From Macrostomum hystrix (taxonomy: Eukaryota; Platyhelminthes; Macrostomidae), in NCBI GenBank assembly GCA_950097015.1, contig CATNEN010000035.1, forward strand, positions 1,304,001-1,368,000: DNA of 64,000 nt, in the 5' to 3' direction. The notes under the pieces are model-generated. The model saw only the letters and a list, made by a program, of their open reading frames with translations. It did no database searches and was not told the origin of the DNA. Of this stretch, positions 22,139 through 32,779 are shown piece after piece (the stretch's first letter is position 1; the number at the start of each line of letters is the position of its first letter). The position numbers were made by a program, and so were the translations under genes.

Positions 22139-22849
22139 ATGATTGTCAATCCTCTATTCGACTATCAGTTCCGAGTAATAGTCATCGGCGACAGCATGGT
22201 CGGCAAGTCGTCGCTTGTTCGCCACTTTGTCGAATCCGACGCCGACTCGCCGCCGCCTTCTAGGCTGGCCTGCGAGCCAACAGTCGGCGTCGACTTCTTT
22301 GCCCGGACAGTTCAACTGCCGAATGGTCGCCGTGTGAAACTCACGCTCTGGGACACCGCCGGACAGGAGAAATTCCGCTCCATCACCAGGTCATATTACC
22401 GCAACGCCGTAGCCGCCCTAATCGTTTTCGACGTCGGCTGTCGGGCCAGTTTCGACGCCGTCCCAGCCTGGCACGCCGAAGCCAGGCGCTGCATGTCCAG
22501 CGAGCACGCCTGCTGCCTGCTGGTTGGCCAGAAAGCCGACCTGCCGCCCGGCCTGCGCTGCGTCGGAGCCGACGAGGCCGCCTACATGGCCGCCCAGCTA
22601 GGAGTGCCCTATCTGGAGACCTCCGCTATTAGCGGCCGAAATGTCGACGCCGCATTCTCTCACCTGGCCCAGCTGGTCTATAGCCAGTTCGCTGCAGGCA
22701 GTTACGATGGCAATCTGGGCAAAGCCGGTGGACCCGGCAACGATTGGGACGGAATTCGAGTCGGATATGCGCCCTACGGCACTTTTGCCGAATCCTCTTT
22801 TCGAATCGGAAGCGACTCCGCGAAGGGCGACGGCGGCGGCTGTTGCTAA
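22139..22849 (+). CDS. RAB39: Rab39-like small GTPase, uninterrupted
   Basis: A single 236-codon reading frame. The start YQFRVIVIGDSMVGKSS (P-loop residues 17-25), EPTVGVDFF in switch I, WDTAGQEKFRSITRSYYRN, ETSAISG (G5) and the tail WDGIRVGYAP match the Rab39 subfamily, which acts in phagosome, autophagy and endolysosomal traffic. The C-terminal Gly-Gly-Gly-Cys-Cys is a double-cysteine prenylation site. The G4 motif is Gly-Gln-Lys-Ala-Asp, with Gln where most GTPases have Asn; Rab39 relatives also tolerate change at this Asn. A short insert with Asp-Ser-Pro-Pro-Pro precedes switch I. There are no introns in the coding part, but TTGCAG ends one base before the ATG, suggesting an upstream leader or UTR exon. 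GC content is much higher than in the flanks. Confidence 0.87.
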   Translation: MIVNPLFDYQFRVIVIGDSMVGKSSLVRHFVESDADSPPPSRLACEPTVGVDFFARTVQLPNGRRVKLTLWDTAGQEKFRSITRSYYRNAVAALIVFDVGCRASFDAVPAWHAEARRCMSSEHACCLLVGQKADLPPGLRCVGADEAAYMAAQLGVPYLETSAISGRNVDAAFSHLAQLVYSQFAAGSYDGNLGKAGGPGNDWDGIRVGYAPYGTFAESSFRIGSDSAKGDGGGCC

Positions 22850-23285
22850 GGGCTACAGGGCGACATTAATGATGGTTGTTAAGGGCGTAAGGGCGACACT
22901 GGTGATGCTTGCCAAGGGCTAAGGGCGAAAGGGCAACATTGGTGATGGTTGCTAGGGGCGAAAGGGCAACATTGGTGATAGTTGCTAGGGGCGAAAGGGC
23001 AACATTGGTGATGTTTGCTAAGGTCGACAGGGCGACATTGGTGATGGTTGCTAAGGGCGACTTTGGTGATGGTTGCTAAGGGCGACAGTGCGACATTGGT
23101 GATGGGTGCTAAGGGCGACTTTGGTGATGGTTGCTAAGGGCGACTTTGGTGTTGGTTGCTAACGGCGAAAGGGCGACGTAAGTGATGCTTGTTAAGAGAT
23201 AAGGGTGAAAAGGCGACGATAGCGATAGTTGCTAAGGGCAAAAGCACGACATTGCTTTTGGTTGCTAAGGGCGATAGAGACGAAT
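22845..23285. repeat. Irregular minisatellite after the Rab39-like gene
   Basis: Units of about 25-33 bp with GGGCGAAAGGGCAACATTGG and TGATGGTTGCTA. It begins at the stop codon and may be derived from the gene's own GGGCGACGGCGGCGG end. Confidence 0.85.
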
Positions 23286-23499
23286 TATGCATAATTCTGA
23301 ACAATCCATTGTATATTTGATAATTAGCACCTGAAGTCAGCGGGTATATCGTACCGAATCCATTGGGTCTGTATTAAGTATTATACTCGTATATCTCGTA
23401 TTTTTTGGTTAATTAAACCTTATCATAATCTATGACCATACTACCTCCATTTTATGACTAGCTTAGAGTGAATTCGATTTGGTTAGTCTGTCTGTCTGG

Positions 23500-23672
23500 T
23501 ATTGCTGTCTATCTGTTCCGGGTGTCTATCTGTTCCGGGTGTCTGTCTGTTCCGGGTGTCTGTCTGTTCCGGGTGTCTGTCTGTTCCGGGTGTCTGTCTG
23601 TTCCGGGTGTCTGTCTGTTCCGGGTGTCTGTCTGTTCCGGGTGTCTGTCTGTTCCGGGTGTCTGTCTGTCTG
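23500..23672. repeat. 17-bp minisatellite
   Basis: Unit TGTTCCGGGTGTCTGTC, ten copies. The flanks on both sides (23290-23500, 23680-24185) are AT-rich without features. Confidence 0.95.
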
Positions 23673-24189
23673 CCTATAGAGTCGCTTCCATTGTTTTCTC
23701 AGTGTCGCTATTCATGAAGCATAATTAGCGCCTATTGCATATTTTGTGATTCCTACAAGATTACATTTTTAACAATGCTTTCATGCTTTTTTAGTTTAAT
23801 TTTGCAGTCTTTAAAGGTGTTTATTTCCTTAATTCTTTTTGCATAATAATAGTGTACGCAAATGTACGTAATGAGCACTTTCATATTCCTGATCAAGTAC
23901 CACAGATTTTTATTCAGCCTGTTATTATTAACTCGTATGTATTATATATTTCCTCTACTGTGCAATAAGTTGGTCTTTTTGTCATTCATTTTACTCGTTT
24001 ATTATTACTAATGTCATCTATTGCTTCATTAGATTAGATTTATCTATTTGCCATGACTTTGTTTTCTCTTTGTTTTGCTTCCTTAGCTACCACATAGTTT
24101 TGTTTCTTATTTTCTACTGCAGGGGTCGGCAAACTTATTAGCTTGCGGGCCAAATAGAGAATCTAAAAGACGACAGCGGGCCGCATTGA

Positions 24190-24692
24190 CTATATAAATA
24201 TGAGATAGCGGAGAGATAAGACAGGGAAGAGATGAGATAGCTGAGAGATAAGACAGGGAAGAGATAAGATAGCGGAGAGATAAGACAGGGAAGAGATGAG
24301 ATAGCGGAGAGATAAGACAGGGAAGAGATGAGATAGCGGAGAGATAAGACAGGGAAGAGATGATATAGCGGAGAGATAAGACAGGGAAGAGATGATACAG
24401 GGGAGAGATGAGAAACAGGAGAGATGAGACACAGGAGAGATGAGACACAGGAGAGATGAGACAGAGGAGAGATGAGACACAGGAGAGATGAGACACAGGA
24501 GAGATGAGAAACAGGAGAGATGAGACACAGGAGAGATGAGACACAGGAGAGATGAGACACCAGGAGAGATGAGACACAGGAGAGATGAGACACAGGAGAG
24601 ATGAGAAACAGGAGAGATGAGACACAGGAGAGATATGAGACACCAGGAGAGATGAGACACAGGAGAGATGAGACACAGGAGATGAGACACTT
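24190..24692. repeat. 32-bp then 16-bp purine-rich minisatellites
   Basis: First part has units with AGACAGGGAAGAGATGAGAT and AGCGGAGAGATA (32 bp); second part GAGATGAGACACAGGA (16 bp). Halved period suggests one arose from the other. The following 24695-25100 is AT-rich without features. Confidence 0.93.
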
Positions 24693-25109
24693 TTCTTTAT
24701 AATTTAGTATATCAAATTTGTATTAATTTTCTGTTCATATGCATTAGTCAGAGATATTATTGACATTGGCGCCATCAAGTGTGTTTTTACTATACATTTA
24801 TCGAGCATCGCACTTCAAATTTGTACTTTTGTGCTTGTTGCCATGCCGGCGACCGCTTTTTTGGTGCTTCGCTGGGTTTAAGGTTTTGAATCATTGCAGT
24901 ACTACCAGATGCTTTGTTTATGCTGTCACAGTCATCTTATCAAATTGGTATGCTTGGTTTATGAAGTAAATTAATTAACTGCTAATGTGAATTATTAGTG
25001 TGAAATCGATTTGCGCCAATCCTTCTGCTTTATTATCATTAAATCATCTTTCATTATACACAGAAACAGATATTGTTCACAAAAGAGCATTATTTTTCCA
25101 TAATATTAT

Positions 25110-26240
25110 CCCCGTAATCAATCCCATAGAATGAGATTTTCCGCATCTCATAATCAATGCCATCCAATGAGATTATCCCCATCTCGTAATCTATGCCATC
25201 AAATGAGATTTTCCGCATCTCATAATCAATGCCATCCAATGAGATTATCCCCATCGCGTAATCTATGCCATCCAATGAGATTATCCCCATCTCGTAATCT
25301 ATGCCATCCAATGAGATTATCCCCATCTCGTTATCAATGCCATACAATGAGATTATCCCCATCTCGTTATCAATGCCATCCAATGAGATTATCCCCATCT
25401 CGTAATCAATACCATCCAATGAGATTATCCCCATCTCGTAATCAATGCCATACAATGAGATTATCCCCATCTCGTAATCAATGCCATCCAATGAGATTAT
25501 CCCCATCTCGTTATCAATGCCATACAATGAGATTATCCCCATCTCGTTATCAATGCCATACAATGAGATTATCCCCATCTCGTAATCAATGCCATACAAT
25601 GAGATTATCCCCATCTCGTTATCAATGCCATACAATGAGATTATCCCCATCTCGTAATCAATGCCATCCAATGAGATTATCCCCATCTCGTTATCAATGC
25701 CATACAATGAGATTATCCCCATCTCGTTATCAATGCCATCCAATGAGATTATCCCCATCTCGTAATCAATGCCATACAATGAGATTATCCCCATCTCGTA
25801 ATCAATGCCATCCAATGAGATTATCCCCATCTCGTAATCAATGCCATCCAATGAGATTATCCCCATCTCGTTATCAATGCCATACAATGAGATTATCCCC
25901 ATCTCGTTATCAATGCCATACAATGAGATTATCCCCATCTCGTAATCAATGCCATACAATGAGATTATCCCCATCTCGTTATCAATGCCATCAAATGAGA
26001 TTATCCCCATCTCGTTATCAATGCCATCCAATGAGATTATCCCCATCTCGTTATCAATGCCATCCAGTGAGATTATCCCCATCTCGTTATCAATGCCATA
26101 CAATGAGATTATCCCCATCTCGTTATCAATGCCATCCAATGAGATTATCCCCATCTCGTAATCAATGCCATCCAATGAGATTATCCCCATCTCGTTATCA
26201 ATGCCATCCAATGAGATTATCCCCATCTCGTTATTAATCC
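25110..26240. repeat. 36-bp minisatellite before NOM1, open on both strands
   Basis: Unit contains ATGCCATCCAATGAGATTAT and CCCCATCTCG, 31 copies. Because 36 is a multiple of three the array is open for 368 codons on plus and 392 on minus. Perfectly repetitive translation argues against a protein. It ends about 100 bp before the NOM1 ATG. Confidence 0.95.
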
Positions 26241-26344
26241 CTGTTATCTCCTGCATTCCATATAACAATCTAATGACATTGAAAAGGCAAAAAATCCTCT
26301 ACCTGAGATGATCCCCATGGCGTAATCCCGCAGCCAGAGCAGTC

Positions 26345-29300
26345 ATGCCGAAGTCAGGCAGTTCTAACAAATGGCGCAAGCGCCAACTACGCGAAGACAT
26401 CGCTCAGGACGACGCCGAGATCCGACGCTACTCTCGTCTGCTCAAGCTCAACAAGCGACGCAAGACTCAGTCGAGCCTGCCGAAAGTATTTCGCGACACC
26501 GGTTTGGACTATCTGCTAGACATTGTGGGCGATGATAGAGACGACGTTGATAAGACCGAGAGTGCCTGCGTAGCAGACGATTTGGACGAAGCTAAAGTGG
26601 CCGAAATAATCAAAGAATGTCCGGAGAGTGCAGCCTACTATAGCCAACTGCGGGCTAGCAGAGAGACCGAGTATTCTAAGAAACTGACGAAGAAGAAAGC
26701 AAAGAAAAGAAAACTTGGCTCAGAATCGGCTGAGAAGAAACAGTTTGAGCATGTCAAAGAGTCAATTGAAGAGGAAGAAATTATTCAAGAAGAAGAAGAT
26801 GCCGATAGTGGGAAAAATCAGGCAAAGGCAGCAAAGTGTGATATCTATGGCCGCGACGTCCCAATCGCTTCCGCTGTCCAATCAGCAGCGTCTCAGTTGG
26901 ACCACTCATCCACGGCCGAAGAAGAAGAGAAACTGCGCCGGAAGATGCGCGCCCTGGTGAACCGAGTCAGCGAGCGAGTCCTGGCCAGAATCTCCGCCGA
27001 CCTCGAGGCTGTGTACCTGGCTAGCCCGCGCGGCCCCGCCAACAGCGCCCTAGCCAGCCTGGTGCTCGATGTCGCTGCTAACTCCGGCGAGCCACTGTCC
27101 GACAGAATGCTGGTTGATCAGGCCTCTCTTGTAGCCATATTGTGCTCAAATATTAGCGGCTGCGAGCTGGGTGCTCACCTGGCCGAGGCTCTGGCACTGA
27201 GGCTTGGTACCGATGCTCAGGTGATGAGCTTGGGAGGATTAGCCATAGCTGAAAGCTTTTAGAATCCATGAATGCGGATCAATTTTGATTGGTCGAACAG
27301 GGTTATAGGTCGATTCTATTTTTAGGCACTTAGTTTGGTAATAATAATGATAATAATAATAATAATAATATCAACTATGCTGTCCATTCTGTCCATTTCG
27401 CAGACTCCTGAGAACACACGCACACAAATACCCATACGCAGGCATGCGCTCACCAATGTGCCTTGGAGGTTGGTCCTTAGGGCGTAAATTGCACGAAAAG
27501 CCCCCAAGCCTTCTCTCCGCTGCTGCGTCCAAAATAAAATATGGCCTCGCCGCGGAATCGAGCTCAAGGACTTTAGTGCGAGAGGCAAACTCTCCGGACA
27601 TGACCTTGGAGGTTTTAGCTTGGTGCTATATTTAGAAAACAACTAGCATGTTTTGCCCCCCTTCGGGGAGCAGAAATATTTTTAATTCGTCTTGTATATA
27701 CTTTTTAGCAGCTGTATTTTCAGCTTTTTTAAGCTACACTGATCACCCAGTTGACAATGATCACCCAGTTGACAATGATCGCCCAGTTGACGATGATCCA
27801 CCATTGATGATGATCCCCAGTTGACAATGTTCCCCCAGTTGACCATGATCCTTTAGTTGACAATGATCCCCCAGTTAATGATGATCACCCAGATGACAAT
27901 CATCTCCCAGTTGACCATGATCCCCTATTTGATGATGATTCCCCAGTTGACAATTATCCGCAGTTGACAATGATCCTCCAGTTGACAATGATCCTCCAGT
28001 TGACAATGATCCCCTAGTTGACAATTATCCCCCAGTTTACCATGATCCCCCAGTTTACCGTGATCCCCTATTTGATGCTGACTCCCCAGTTGACAATGTT
28101 CCCCAGTTGAATTTTTATATTAGCTGCTTTTGTAGAAATTTGAAAAGAACAACATGGCTCAGGTTTAGCCATGATTTAAACTCTGGTTGGCTATGATTCA
28201 AGCTCTGGTTTAGCCATGAAGCTAAGAAATATGTTTTTAAAATGCTTTAAAAAAATTTTTTATCATTTGGAGGCTGGCTGAAAAAAAGGGAGGTAAAATT
28301 TTCATGTTACTTTTAGTAGGCTATTTAGGCAAATTAACAATCAAAACAAATATTTACACAAAATTTCTTAATTTGGGATTCGAACTTGCGACCTATGGTA
28401 ACCTCCAAGCCCCCACCGTCTGTTTCAGTCGCTGTCTCGCGGCCTAGACACAGGCGGTAAGACCAGTCACAACCTGCTGCTGTTTGCGATGTTCCTCTGC
28501 TGGCTTGGCGTCACCTCGGCCAAGCTGCCATTCGATCTGCTGCAGCTGCTGGCGGATCTGGCCACCGAGGAAGCGCTGGATGCCATTGTGCTGTGCTTGC
28601 GACACGCCGGTCTGCAGCTTCGGCGTCTGGACGGTGCCAGGATGCGCGCCCTGCTGGACGGACTGCAACGGCGGGCGGAGAATGACGGCCTGGCCGAACA
28701 GCTCGGCGGGGAGGCGTCGCGCGGCCGCTTCCTATTGGAGCTGCTGCAGGCTGTGAGAAACAATAATTATAGAAAAATCCCCGGCTACGACTGCGAGTAC
28801 GTGGAGCGGGCCAGGAAGGCCGTGCGACAGTTGGCCAGGTGCGCAGCTTTACTAGACAGGAGCTGGGGTGATGAACAGGTGTTGTGTTGATAGACAGCTG
28901 CTGGGGTGATAGATAGGTGTTGTGTTGAAAGACAGGTGCTGGGGTGATGGACAGGTGCTGGGGTGATAGACAGGTGTTTGGGTGATAGACAGGTGCTGGA
29001 GTAATGGACAGGTGTTAGGGTAATGGACAGTTGTTGGGTTGATGGACAGGTGTTGGGCTAATGGACAGTTGTTGGGGTAATAGGCAGGTGTTGGAGTAAT
29101 GGACAGGTGTTGGGATGCTGCTCGACAGGTAATAGACAGTTGTTAAGGTGCTGCTCGACAGGTGTTGGGGTAGTGGACAGTTGTTGGGGGTAATTGACAG
29201 GTGTTGGTGGTAATGGACAGGTGTTGTGGTATTGGAAAAGTTTTAGGGCACGTGTGTAAAGGACAGGAATGGGGGGTAATGGACAGATTTTCGATAATGG

Positions 29301-30529
29301 AGACTGGGGTGGGTGTATTAGCAGGTGTTGGGGTGGGTGTATTAGGCAGGTGTTGGGGTGGGTGTATTAGGCAGGTGTTGGGGTGGGTGTATTAGGCAGG
29401 TGTTGTGGTGTGTGTATTAGGCAGGTGTTGGGGTGGGTGTATTAGGCAGGTGTTGGGGTGGGTGTATTAGGCAGGTGTTGGGGTGGGTGTATTAGGCAGG
29501 TGTTGGGGTGGGTGTATTAGGCAGGTGTTGGGGTGGGTGTATTAGGAGTACGTTTGGGTGTACAGCACACGTGTACGTTGAGCTGGGTTGTTAGAAAGGA
29601 TAGTGTTGGTAGGCTTAGTTAAATTTTGTAGGAAGAAAACGTTATTAACTGATCCTCAAGTAACCTGGAATCCCTGATTCCACAGGTCGGAGGCCACGCC
29701 AGTGGAATTCGGTCTAGCTGACGTTCGCGACGCCCCAATCAAAGGCCGCTGGTGGGTGGTGGGTGCCGCTTACACTTCGCAGGCCACTGACTTGCCAGCT
29801 CCTGTCGCAGACTCCGCCACCGCCGCTGAGGCCGCCGCCGTTACGGCAGGCGCTGCCTTCGCCGGCTCCGGCGCCTCCATCAGTCAGCAGCAGCTCGACC
29901 ATCTGGCTTCGCGTCTCGGCTTGAAGACTCCCCAGCGACGCGCAATCTTCTCCTCGCTAGTTGGCGCCGCCGATGCCGACGACGCCGCCGCTCGGCTGCT
30001 CCGCCTGGCGTCCTCGGCCGCCGGCTCGGCCGCCGTGGCTGACGTGGCCAGCATAGCGCTGAAGTGTGCGCTGCGTGAATCGGCCAGCTACAATCCCTTC
30101 TACGCAGCCGTCCTGCTGCGCCTTCGTCGAGCCAATCGGAGCTTCGCCATGCCGCTTCGGTGTGCCGTCTGGGACCAGCTGGCAGCGCTGGGCGACATGC
30201 GCCACGACAGGGCGGCCCGCCTAGGCGACCTGGCAGCCGACCTCATGCTGGCCGGCGCCATCCCGCCCGCTGCCGTCATGTCCCGCTTCCCCTTCGAGCT
30301 GGTGCCCTCGACCGGCTCCGCTGCCGCCGTCTGTCTGGCCGCATTCGCCGGCGCTTTGAAGCGTCGGGCTGGCGACTCGCCGGAGCTTCCTGGCCTGCTG
30401 AGCGGCCTGGCTGGCGACGCCGGGGTGGCTCGCTGCCTGCCGGCCGGCCTTGTGGTCGCCGGTCGTCAGCTCGACAATTCGGCCGATGCCGACTGGCTGC
30501 TGCATCGCCTGCGCTCGTTGACCAGCTGA
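26345..30529 (+). CDS. NOM1: Nucleolar MIF4G domain protein 1 (NOM1/Sgd1 family)
   Basis: Exons 26345-27220, 28429-28838 and 29686-30529 join in phase to 709 residues. NOM1/Sgd1 works in the nucleolus in 18S rRNA and small-subunit maturation. The N-terminus is basic with lysine-rich tracts (about 110-125, likely nuclear/nucleolar targeting), followed by an acidic Glu-rich stretch. CDIYGRDVP marks the linker before the MIF4G domain (LRRKMRALVNRVSE onward), which is split over exons 1 and 2 and ends with NYRKIPGYDCEYVERARKA, a family signature. Exon 3 holds GRWWVVGAAY and then the MA3 domain (about 498-620) with ESASYNPFYAAVLLRLRR. It is somewhat shorter than the human protein (about 860), mainly at the N-terminus. 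The start is the first Met after AGCAG-TC, preceded by a 1.1-kb tandem repeat. Confidence 0.88.
27345..27625 (-). mobile_element. SINE-like element, family S1, in NOM1 intron 1
   Basis: Read on minus: B box GAGCTCGATTCCGCGGCGAGG, body TTTACGCCCTAAGGACC, and a tail that appears on plus as the AAT/ATA run at 27340-27370. Orientation is opposite to the host gene. Confidence 0.72.
27735..28115. repeat. 17-18-bp minisatellite, NOM1 intron 1
   Basis: Degenerate unit CCCCCAGTTGACAATGAT, about 22 copies. Confidence 0.9.
28365..28425 (-). mobile_element. tRNA-like SINE head remnant next to NOM1 exon 2
   Basis: Minus strand reads GGTCGCAAGTTCGAATCCC, a good B box. It touches the pyrimidine tract of the exon 2 acceptor at 28428. 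Confidence 0.45.
28860..29290. repeat. About 20-bp degenerate minisatellite, NOM1 intron 2
   Basis: Units like GATAGACAGGTGTTGGGGTA, variable. Confidence 0.85.
29295..29552. repeat. 25-bp minisatellite, NOM1 intron 2
   Basis: Unit contains GCAGGTGTTGGGGTGGGTGT then ATTAG, about ten copies; seems derived from the neighbouring array through the shared GACAGGTGTTGGGG-like word. Confidence 0.92.
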
Positions 30530-30800
30530 TTGATTTGTGGAGTGCGATATTTTCTCCTAGCTACTACTCACAGTAGGCTGATGAGTTGGAAAAATAGTGG
30601 CGCAATTTGCTATGCATTTTCTATTGTTATCTGAATATCTGATTCAACTCAAATTTGTTGTTCTACATTTTAATTATACATTGACTTGACTATGCATGTT
30701 ACTGTGAGTAGAATGAATGGAGAATTCCGGTATCGAATGAATGAAATTTATTTGAGTAATGCTTCTGTTTTCTTTTGATTTGTTTATGCAACCAATCAGG
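30530..30800. other. NOM1 3' flank
   Basis: AT-rich; no AATAAA seen. The missing first exon of MCM9 could lie here but I could not find a phase-compatible one. Confidence 0.4.
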
Positions 30801-30804
30801 GTTT

Positions 30805-32745
30805 TATGATTTCAGGATGCAGGATTTGAGATTGTTGATCAACGACTCGAAATTCTTGATAAATGATTCAGGATAGTTGATACTGGATTCAGGATAGTTG
30901 ATACTAGATTCGGGATTGTTGATACTGGATTCAGGATTGTTGATACTTGATTCAGGATTACTGATACTTGATTCAGGATAGTTGATACTGGATTCAGGAT
31001 TCTTGATACTGGATTCAGGATTCTTGATACTGGATTCGGGATTATTGATACTGGTTTCGGGATTATTGATACTGGTTTCGGGATAGTTGATACTGGATTC
31101 GGGATTCTTGATACTGGATTCGGGATTCTTGGTACTGGATTCGGGATTGTTGATACTGGATTCAGGATTGTTGATATTGGATTCGGGATTTTTTATACTC
31201 GATTCAGGATTGCTGATACTGGATTCGGGATTATTGATACTGGATTCGGGATAGTTAATACTGGATTCAGGATAGTTGATACTGGATTCGGGATTCTTGA
31301 TACTGGATTCGGGATTCTTGATACTGGATTCGGGATAGTTTATACTAGATTCGGGATTGTTAATACTGCATTCGGGATTCTTGATACTTAATTCGGGATT
31401 TTTTATACTGGATTCAGGATAGTTGATACTGGATTCAGGGTAGTTGATACTGGTTACGGGCATGCTTCAACAGTCGAATCCTACCCATTCTTGATACTGG
31501 ATTCGGGATTCTTGGTACTGGATTCGGGATTCTTGGTACTGGATTCGGGATTGTTGATACTGGATTCAGGATTGTTGATACTGGATTCGGGATTATTGAT
31601 ACTGGATTCGGGATTTTTTATACTCGATTCGGAATTGCTGATACTGGATTCGGGATTATTGATACTGGATTCGGGATAGTTAATACTGGATTCAGGATAG
31701 TTGATACTGGATTCGGGATTGTTGATACTGGATTCGGGATAGTTTATACTAGATTCGGGATTGTTAATACTGGATTCGGGATTCTTGATACTGGATTCGG
31801 GATTGTTGATACTGGATTCAGGATTGTTGATACTGGATTCGGGATTATTGATACTAGATTCGGGATTTTTTATACTCGATTCAGAATTGCTGATACTGGA
31901 TTCGGGATTTTTTATACTCGATTCGGAATTGCTGATACAGGATTCGGGATTCTTGATACTGGATTCGGGATAGTTAATACTGGATTCAGGATAGTTGATA
32001 CTGGATTCGGGATTGTTGATACTGGATTCGGGATAGTTTATACTAGATTCGGGATTGTTAATACTGGATTCGGGATTCTTGATACTGGATTCGGGATTGT
32101 TGATACTGGATTCAGGATTGTTGATACTGGATTCGGGATTATTGATACTGGATTCGGGATTTTTTATACTCGATTCAGAATTGCTGATACTGGATTCGGG
32201 ATTCTTGATACTGAATTCGGGATTATTGATACTGGATTCGGGATTTTTTATACTGGATTCATGATTGTTGATACTGGATTCGGGATTCTTGATACTGGAT
32301 TCGGGAAAGCTGATACTGGATTCGGGATAGTTGATACTGGATTCAGGATAGTTGATACTGGATTCCGGATAGTTAATAGTGGATTCAGGATTGTTAGTAC
32401 AGGATTCAGGATAGTTGATGCAGGATTCAGGATAGTTGATACTAGATTCGGGATTCTTGATACTGGATTCGGGATAGTTGATACTGGATTCGGCATTGTT
32501 GATATTGGATTCAGGATAGTTGATACTGGATTCAGGATTGTTGATACTGGATTCGGCATTGTTGATATTGGATTCAGGATAGTTGATACTGGATTCAGGA
32601 TAGTTGATATTGGATTCAGGATAGCTCATACAGGATTCGGGATTCTTGATACTGGATTCGGGATAGTTGATACTGGATTCAGGATAGTTGATACTGGATT
32701 CAGGATAGTTAATACTGGATTCAGGATAGTTGATACTGCTTACGG
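30805..32745. repeat. 21-bp minisatellite before MCM9, in two blocks
   Basis: Unit TGATACTGGATTCGGGATTG, about 90 copies, split at 31452-31484 by a copy of the sequence that also stands at 32741-32773 beside the first MCM9 exon seen. 21 is a multiple of three, hence very long open frames on both strands; not coding. Confidence 0.95.
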
Positions 32746-32779
32746 GCATGCTTCAACAGTCGAATCCTACCCACCGCAG

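Noticed and set aside
25090-26268. 392-codon minus-strand and 368-codon plus-strand frames as repetitive proteins
   Set aside because: Pure translation of a 36-bp tandem repeat; no start context, no non-repeat domain, and both strands are equally open.
31481-32749. 422-codon minus-strand frame rich in Asn-Pro-Glu-Ser-Ser
   Set aside because: It is the 21-bp minisatellite read in frame; the same array is open on the plus strand.
32261-32779. MCM9 N-terminus made of Val-Asp-Thr-Gly-Phe repeats
   Set aside because: The frame is the 21-bp minisatellite running into the exon; an acceptor lies at 32779 and the MCM homology begins just after it.
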